Positions 58,274-64,000 of a stretch of DNA of 64,000 nucleotides are shown here, piece after piece (within the stretch, counting starts at the first letter, position 1; every line of letters begins with the position of its first letter). The translations under genes were made by a program, and so were the position numbers. Origin of the DNA: Telmatactis stephensoni. Its lineage: Eukaryota > Cnidaria > Anthozoa > Actiniaria > Isophelliidae. Below the pieces are notes generated by a model. The model ran no database searches. It saw only the letters and a program-made list of their open reading frames with translations, and had not been told where the DNA came from. Location of the stretch: assembly GCA_029948255.1 (NCBI GenBank), contig JALIZF010000958.1, forward strand, positions 54,905 to 118,904, read 5' to 3'.

Positions 58274-59900
58274 GCAAGTAGTTCGCAGATGTCATCTTCC
58301 TAATTTAATTATATATCCCTTGACCAATTTGTTTCGAATTTTGCTAACAAACTCTGAATATGAGCACTTTTCAGATTCATGCTCTCCGATCATAACATCA
58401 ACTGGAATTCGTATCTCCCTTCAGTTCCAAATACAAGTTAATAAGGGGTATGTCCGGTCGAAGCATGAATGCTACTATACGATAGGCCATTAAACAAAAC
58501 TCAATATGTTCATCTCATCTGTTCTGTTCTTCCTCCACTCGGGTTTTAATCGTGCTTTTCAATGTGCGGTGAAAGTTCTCTATTTAATTTGCCTGTTTCC
58601 CTCGCTCTCTCTATATATGTACGTACGGATTAGAAGGATTTGTTACGAAGATGATACTTCGATACTTCCATAACTTTACTCCTAAAAATAGTTTTCACTA
58701 ATACTAGGAGATTAACAAAATAGTAAATAAATAAATAATGATAAATACAAAATAATAGAAATTTACAATAAGTATCTAGAAAGTTTACAAGAATAAATAA
58801 ATAATACCAAATCGAGATCTGGCGGCAGATCCGAATAAGCACTGTCCCGCGCCGACCAGCCCCCGCGAGGCCTGGTCAGCACAGGGCAAAGCCACCCAAA
58901 TCCGCCGCCATACCTCGATACCTAGACGGGACTAGACGAGGCCATGGGAGACAAGGTAAAAATGACAGAATGAGTGAGACAATGGAAAACATAAATAAAG
59001 AAGTAATATATGTATATGTATAACTGCTATGAATAACAGGTCTATAGCCTGCGGAGGTGATTAGGCACCTGGAAAGATCTAATGGCAGGTTTTGCGGCTG
59101 CCTTAAACGTGGTTAAACTAGTAGTAGAAACTACCTTACTTGGTAATAGATTCCAAACTCTGATGGCTCTTTTTAAAAAGGAATAACTATAAGCTAAGAT
59201 ATTTGCTTGTAATTGATCATAAGTAAGTTGATGACGTATTTGAGAAAAGGGTTGACGAATTTAGAGGGTACCTTGTGGGTAGAAGATATAATGAAAGATT
59301 TGTAGAGATAAACAGAGCGCTCAACACACCAAGGGAGGAGACATTGAGGGATAAACCACCTAAGAAGAGTACATGCAGTATTCCTTTCGTCGTAACTTAC
59401 AATCCTGGACTGCCAAATATCAGTAAAGTATTTGGCAGATTTCAACCTATACTGGAGTCCTCTCGACGATTGGCGGGTGCAGTGAAAAAAGTGCCTATGG
59501 TAGCCTATAGGAGACTCAAATGCCTGAGGGATTTCTTAGTTAGAGCAGAGCATAAAACAGAGTCGGCTCAGCCAGCAGAACTGTTATAAATGTGGCAGAG
59601 CTAATTGCATGGTATGTAATTACCTTGTAGAAGGGAATAGGTTTAATAGTACCGTTACTAAACGTAATTATTTTGTTAATTTTAATCTCAATTCAGTGTA
59701 ATTCTAGTTTTGTAATTTATCTGAACTGCTGTAGATGTGGAATGCAGTATGAGATTTACATTGTAATAACCATACTGAAATCTCGCATAAATAGGCAATA
59801 ATATACCAAATATACCAATACTAATAGGGTTAAAGATGATAGAATTCACCAACATTTTTATCTAGAGGACCATTGTTGTTAGCTTGTCATCGCAAGCATC
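58213..59900 (+). mobile_element. Decayed Penelope-like retroelement
   Basis: An open frame at 59275-59589 contains IPFVVTYNPGLPNISKVFGR and VPMVAYRRLKCLRDFLVRAE, typical of the end of the reverse transcriptase (fingers-distal side) of Penelope-like and related retroelements. After a stop and frameshift follow CYKCGRANCMVCNYLVEGNR, FNSTVTKRNYFVNFNLNS and FVIYLNCCRCGMQYE, which match the Cys-rich linker and GIY-YIG endonuclease start (CxxCxxC, then VIYLxxCxxCxxQYVG). Further stops and gaps show it is dead. A hammerhead-like motif lies upstream in the same orientation. The exact ends of the element are unknown. Confidence 0.65.
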
Positions 59901-59978
59901 AGATTAAGTTAAAGTTAATAATTATCCTGCTGTTTTGTAATCTGTAATTCTACACCCTAGTTATTATGTACACGTGTA

Positions 59979-60379
59979 CCCGGAGGGGGGAGGGACTCCA
60001 TTGTAAAAGGATCGGGTATGCTCGTCGTATCTCTTAGGGGTAAAAATCAGCAATTTGGTATCTCTTAGGGTTTTAAAAATTGAAATTTAGAGTTTTAGCA
60101 TTTCCTGGTATCTTTTAGGGTATCAAAAGAGCCCATCGTTTATAATATCTTGTTCTCAAACGGAAGAAATTTGCCCAACAAAAGCATGTCGACCGTCCAA
60201 TTTTGTGTTCATAATAATAATGTTCATTAGCTTGTTATCGCTGGTATGTCTTAGGGGTTAAAAAATCGTCCGGCCACGCCCTTTTAAAAACACTTCCGGT
60301 ATCTTTTAGGGGTATTTTTGAAAATTTCCGACAAGCATACCCGATCGTTTTACAATGGAGTACCCCCCCCCCCCCCGGG
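59979..60379. mobile_element. 401-bp TIR element with 8-bp target duplication
   Basis: Termini CCCGGAGGGGGGAGGGACTC, CATTGTAAAAGGATCGGGTA and TACCCGATCGTTTTACAATG, GAGTACCCCCC are inverted. CACGTGTA flanks both sides (59971-59978 and 60380-60387). An 8-bp duplication suggests a hAT-type transposase. The interior has several TATCTCTTAGGGG repeats and no coding frame. Confidence 0.8.
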
Positions 60380-60399
60380 CACGTGTATCAGTCAGTCGA

Positions 60400-61060
60400 A
60401 CAATCTACACTCTGTTTAAATTTGCCTTTGTCTACCAATACTCAATTGAAATCTACCCTATACGTATACTAAAGTAAGTGATTTTATTATATTACTATTC
60501 ATTGTCACTTTAGATTAATTTACCTAGTTTGAATTATCTACCTTACCTGAGTCACGCACTCACATGTACATTGTACTCCTTTGTTATTTACGCCTGTAGT
60601 TTGCCATATGATCGTCACGTATATTAATTGCGAGTTACATCACCAGTTTAATTGTATCTACACGTTGTATGCAGTAGTAATTTTTATAATCATTGTATTT
60701 CAGTTCGAACCACAAATCAATCGAATAATAAACACGAATCATCAGCCCATGTGCGTTCGAGTCGTATACATATATGTGTAATCGAAGGAACACTGACATT
60801 TTCACTCTGACTGTAGCTAAGGCTACAATTGTGGTCTAGAAGATGTTAAGGTGATGTTAATAGACTCTTGTAGTACTGAGAATCGTTTAAGAGCTAATGG
60901 GCGTATCGACTATATCGTATACTTAGTCCTAAAGGTTTAAACGTATAAGAATATACTTCGGGTAGTTTTAGTTTTTTAAATTTATTTTTAGCTCGCGCAT
61001 TATTGACAGTACTTCGCGCGCGCTTAACGCGCACGAAGACAAACACTTGTAACGGTTTTG
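60400..61060. other. No recognised feature
   Basis: AT-rich unique-looking sequence. No exon, domain or repeat that I can support on either strand. Confidence 0.5.
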
Positions 61061-61062
61061 TT

Positions 61063-61091
61063 TGGTTTCATCAGTTGCCCTGATGAAACCA
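61063..61091. repeat. Perfect 12-bp hairpin
   Basis: TGGTTTCATCAG, loop TTGCC, CTGATGAAACCA. The stem is perfect and the loop is five bases. It sits at the edge of the nested palindromic element that follows. Confidence 0.85.
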
Positions 61092-61129
61092 TTTGTAAAC
61101 AAATTTCAGTTTAATTGTTTTGTTTTATA

Positions 61130-61720
61130 TTTAAGGAATATAAAACGCGCGCGCATGTCTCTGTACTGTGATACAAACACGATGAAGATGTAGAGCAAGA
61201 GACAAGCTTAGGAACACGAGGCGTAGCTCTACATCTTCCAGAGTGTTTATATCACAGTACAGAGACATAAGCGATCGTTTTATATTTAAGGATTATAAAA
61301 TATTTGAGATATAACGCGCACGCTGATTGAGACATGGCTCGCTCAAAAAACATCGAAAATATTTTATAAAAGCAATATAAAACGATCGCTTATGTCTCTG
61401 TACTGTGATATAAACACTCTGGAAGATGTAGAGCACTCGAACAGCAAGAGAAACACTCGGCTACGCCTCGTGCTCCGTTCTCTGATAAAGCACAGCTTTC
61501 AGCCAATCAGAGCGCGCGTATCTACAAGGGTATATAATATATCTCAAATATTTTATAATTAAATAATTAAGGATTATAAAATATTTGAGATATAACGCGA
61601 AAAAATATTTGAGATATATCGGCTACGCCTCGTGTTCCTAAGCTTGCATTTCTCTCAGTGCTCTACACCTTCCATCGTGTTTATATCACAGTACAGAGAC
61701 ATGCGCCCTTGTTTTATATG
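61130..61720. mobile_element. Nested palindromic repeat cluster
   Basis: Several inverted copies of TGTCTCTGTACTGTGATA, GAAGATGTAGAGC, TTATAAAATATTTGAGATAT and GGCTACGCCTCGTG alternate in both orientations, as if related elements inserted into each other. A further copy lies in receptor intron 30 (37738-37960). Also contains CCAATCAGAGCGCGCGTA, shared with intronic repeats at 19275, 24340 and 40645. Confidence 0.75.
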
Positions 61721-62204
61721 TAAGGAATATAACATCAAAGAGTTTCTGATGAGTGGGTTTCTAGACAAGGCGCATTTTCGAAAGATCAGATACCTGGAGG
61801 CATTTTGGGGTAGAGGCTTGTAACATTGCTATTCTAAACCGATTTTACATGCTGAATGCGAATATGACTCTTACCAAGACGTATTCTGCAATCTTATACG
61901 TGTAAATGACGTATTTTGTGAATTGCTAAAGGCATTTCATACTAACGACTTTTTCATGTAACTCCAAAAGTTCCCAAACTTAAAAACAATGACCATAGCT
62001 GGAAATAGCACATCAAAATCAGTAAAACGGTGAAGTTTCATTACAAGGATATCAGATGAAAAATCGAGGAGACACGAATTTTGTAAAAGCGAAATTTTGT
62101 ATGAAAACACTTATGCAGTTATACAAGAGATACCAACAAATAAGCCAAGCGTATAATTCTAAAGTGAAGTCTCCACAATTAAGTCAGGAGTTTGTTTGGA
62201 AGTA

Positions 62205-64000
62205 TTTAGTTTTCCTTCTAATAACCTATTGTTTACTTAACCGGACTAATAAATAGTGTCATAGTGCTTAGAGTGCTCGCACTTAATGCGTGAAACAAAT
62301 AGTAATAATTACTACTAAATAGTGTTGATTAGACAATAGGAAACAAAGGAATTTGCATAACTTATCACCTATTTTGTAATATTTATATTGCACGGATTTA
62401 GTGCGAGCACTCTAGCTTTGAATTGAACAAATATTTACTAATTTTGAAAGAAAGAGTATTTGAGGAAAAACTCTTTTCCAGGGACTTTTCATCAAGTCCC
62501 CACAACTCATCCTGGTGTTTGTTAAGTACAATGCCGATCACAGTCCTTCTAAGAACAGCGTATAAAATGAGGTCCCCACAAGTCAGGATTTGTTTGGAAG
62601 TATTTAGTTTTCCTTCTAATAACCTATTGTTCACTTAATCGGGACTAATAAATAGTGTCATAGTGCTTAGCTTTGAATTGAACAAATATTTACTAATTTT
62701 GAAAGAAAGAGTATTTGAGGAAAAACTCTTTTCCAGGGACTTTTAATCAAGTGCCCACAACTCATCCTGATGTTTGTTACGTACAAAGCCGATCACAGTC
62801 CTTCTAAGAACAGCGTATAAAGTGAGGTCCCCACAAGTCAGGATTTGGTTGGAAGTATTTAGTTTTCCTTCTAATAACCTATTGTTCACTTAATCGGGAC
62901 TAATATAAATTGTGTCATAGTGCTTAGCTTTGAATTGAACAAATATTTACTAATTTAGAAAGAAAGAGTATTTTAGGGAGAATTTATTTCGAAGAACTTT
63001 TAATCAAGTCCCCACAACTCATCCTGTTGTTTGTTACGTTCAAAGCCGATCACAACAGTCCTTGTAAGAACAGCGTATAAAGTGAGGTCCCCACAAGTCA
63101 GGATTTGTTTGGAAGTATTTAGTTTTCCTTCTAATAACCTATTGTTCACTTAATCGAGACTAATAAACAGTGTCATAGTGCTTAGCTTTGAATTGAACAA
63201 ATATTTACTAATTTTGAAAGAAAGAGTATTTGAGGAAAAACTCTTTTCCAGGAACTTTTCATCAAGTCCCCACAACTCATCCTGATGTTTGTTACGTACA
63301 AAGCCGATCACAGTCCTTCTAAGAACAGCGTATAAAGTGAGGTCCCCACAAGTCAGGATTTGTTTGGAAGTATTTAGTTTTCCTTCTAATAACCTATTGT
63401 TCACTTAATCGGGACTAATAAATAGTGTCATAGTGCTTAGCTTTGAATTGAACAAATATTTACTAATATTGAAAGAGAGAGTATTTTAGGGAGAATTTAT
63501 TTCGAAGAACTTTTAATCAAGTCCCCACAACTCATCCTGGTGTTTGTTACGTACAATGCCGATCACAGTCCTTGTAAGAACAGCGTATAAAGTGAGGTCC
63601 CCACAAGTCAGGATTTGTTTGGAAGTATTTAGTTTTCCTTCTAATAACCTATTGTTCACTTAACCGGACTAATAAACAGTGTCATAGTGCTTAGCTTTGA
63701 ATTGAGCAAACATTTACTAATTTAGAAAGAAAGAGTATTTTAGGGAGAATTTATTTCGAAGAACTTTTAATCAAGTCCTCACAACTCATACAGCTGGTGT
63801 TTGTTACGTACAAAGCCGATCACACTCCTTCTAAGAACAGCGTATAAAGTGAGGTCCCCACAAGTCAGGATTTGTTTGGAAGTATTTAGTTTTCCTTCTA
63901 ATAACCTATTGTTCACTTAATCGGGACTAATATAAATTGTGTCATAGTGCTTAGCTTTGAATTGAACAAATTTACTAATTTGAAAGAAAGACATTTGAGG
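62205..64000. repeat. Satellite array, unit about 255 bp, open at the right edge
   Basis: TTTAGTTTTCCTTCTAATAA recurs at about 62205, 62603, 62858, 63118, 63373, 63628 and 63885, giving spacings of 398 and then 255, 260, 255, 255 and 257 bases. Each unit holds GTCCCCACAACTCATCCTG, AAGAACAGCGTATAAAG and GAGGTCCCCACAAGTCAGGA. Two unit variants alternate irregularly, GAGGAAAAACTCTTTTCC and GGGAGAATTTATTTCGAAG. The array continues beyond the window. Confidence 0.95.

Noticed and set aside
62398..63404. Near-identical minus-strand frames starting NNRLLEGKLNTSKQILTC in the satellite
   Set aside because: Repeated because the satellite unit repeats; frames differ between units through indels and no coding constraint is visible.
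62205..64000. CRISPR-like regular repeats
   Set aside because: The unit is about 255 bp with no distinct short repeats and spacers, and the context is eukaryotic; it is a satellite.

Overview
The window is eukaryotic nuclear DNA from a metazoan. It is AT-rich, gene-poor and full of microsatellites, minisatellites, short inverted-repeat transposons and SINE-like pieces, with genes split into many short GT-AG exons. The protein architectures (a GRL101/relaxin-receptor-like GPCR carrying MAM, PA14, CUB, pentraxin and uromodulin-type domains; PAN-EGF-TSP1-discoidin proteins) and the repeat style point to an anthozoan cnidarian (coral or sea anemone). That assignment is inference.

Layout. (1) 1-13267: no gene recognised, only simple and tandem repeats. 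(2) 13274-45918, plus strand: one very large gene that I assembled exon by exon from reading frame, domain continuity and splice-site phase. The model has 41 coding exons that join without a phase conflict into 2425 codons plus stop. In order it encodes a signal peptide, a divergent SRCR-like domain, a fucolectin/F5-8-type lectin domain, a PA14-like domain, an unknown Cys-rich segment, MAM1, two LDLa repeats, another Cys-rich segment, MAM2, MAM3, a uromodulin-type D8C domain, a pentraxin/LamG-like domain, a shortened MAM4, CUB, an LRR cap, seven LRRs, a rhodopsin-type seven-helix GPCR core of the LGR/RXFP/GRL101 kind, and a cytoplasmic tail ending in the PDZ-type sequence DTRL. (3) 46833-49063, minus strand, convergent with the receptor: a partial gene with PAN-, EGF-, TSP1- and discoidin-encoding exons, plus a decayed copy of its terminal exon and one of its PAN exon. 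(4) 53764-55575, minus strand: a paralogous TSP1-discoidin gene fragment. (5) 55576-64000: repeats, including a decayed Penelope-like retroelement with a hammerhead-ribozyme-like motif, an element with an 8-bp target duplication, nested palindromic elements, and a satellite of about 255 bp that runs off the right end.

Most notable points: the receptor combines many extracellular adhesion and lectin modules with an LRR-7TM core in an order I do not recognise from any named receptor. An inverted-repeat transposon has landed exactly on the splice donor after the 7TM exon and duplicated that donor in its target-site duplication, so two tail isoforms are possible. One intron appears to use a GC-AG donor. 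An inverted repeat of about 200-bp arms ends three bases before the exon 2 boundary. No cDNA evidence is available here, so exon boundaries are predictions; the unbroken phase agreement across all 41 exons is the main support.
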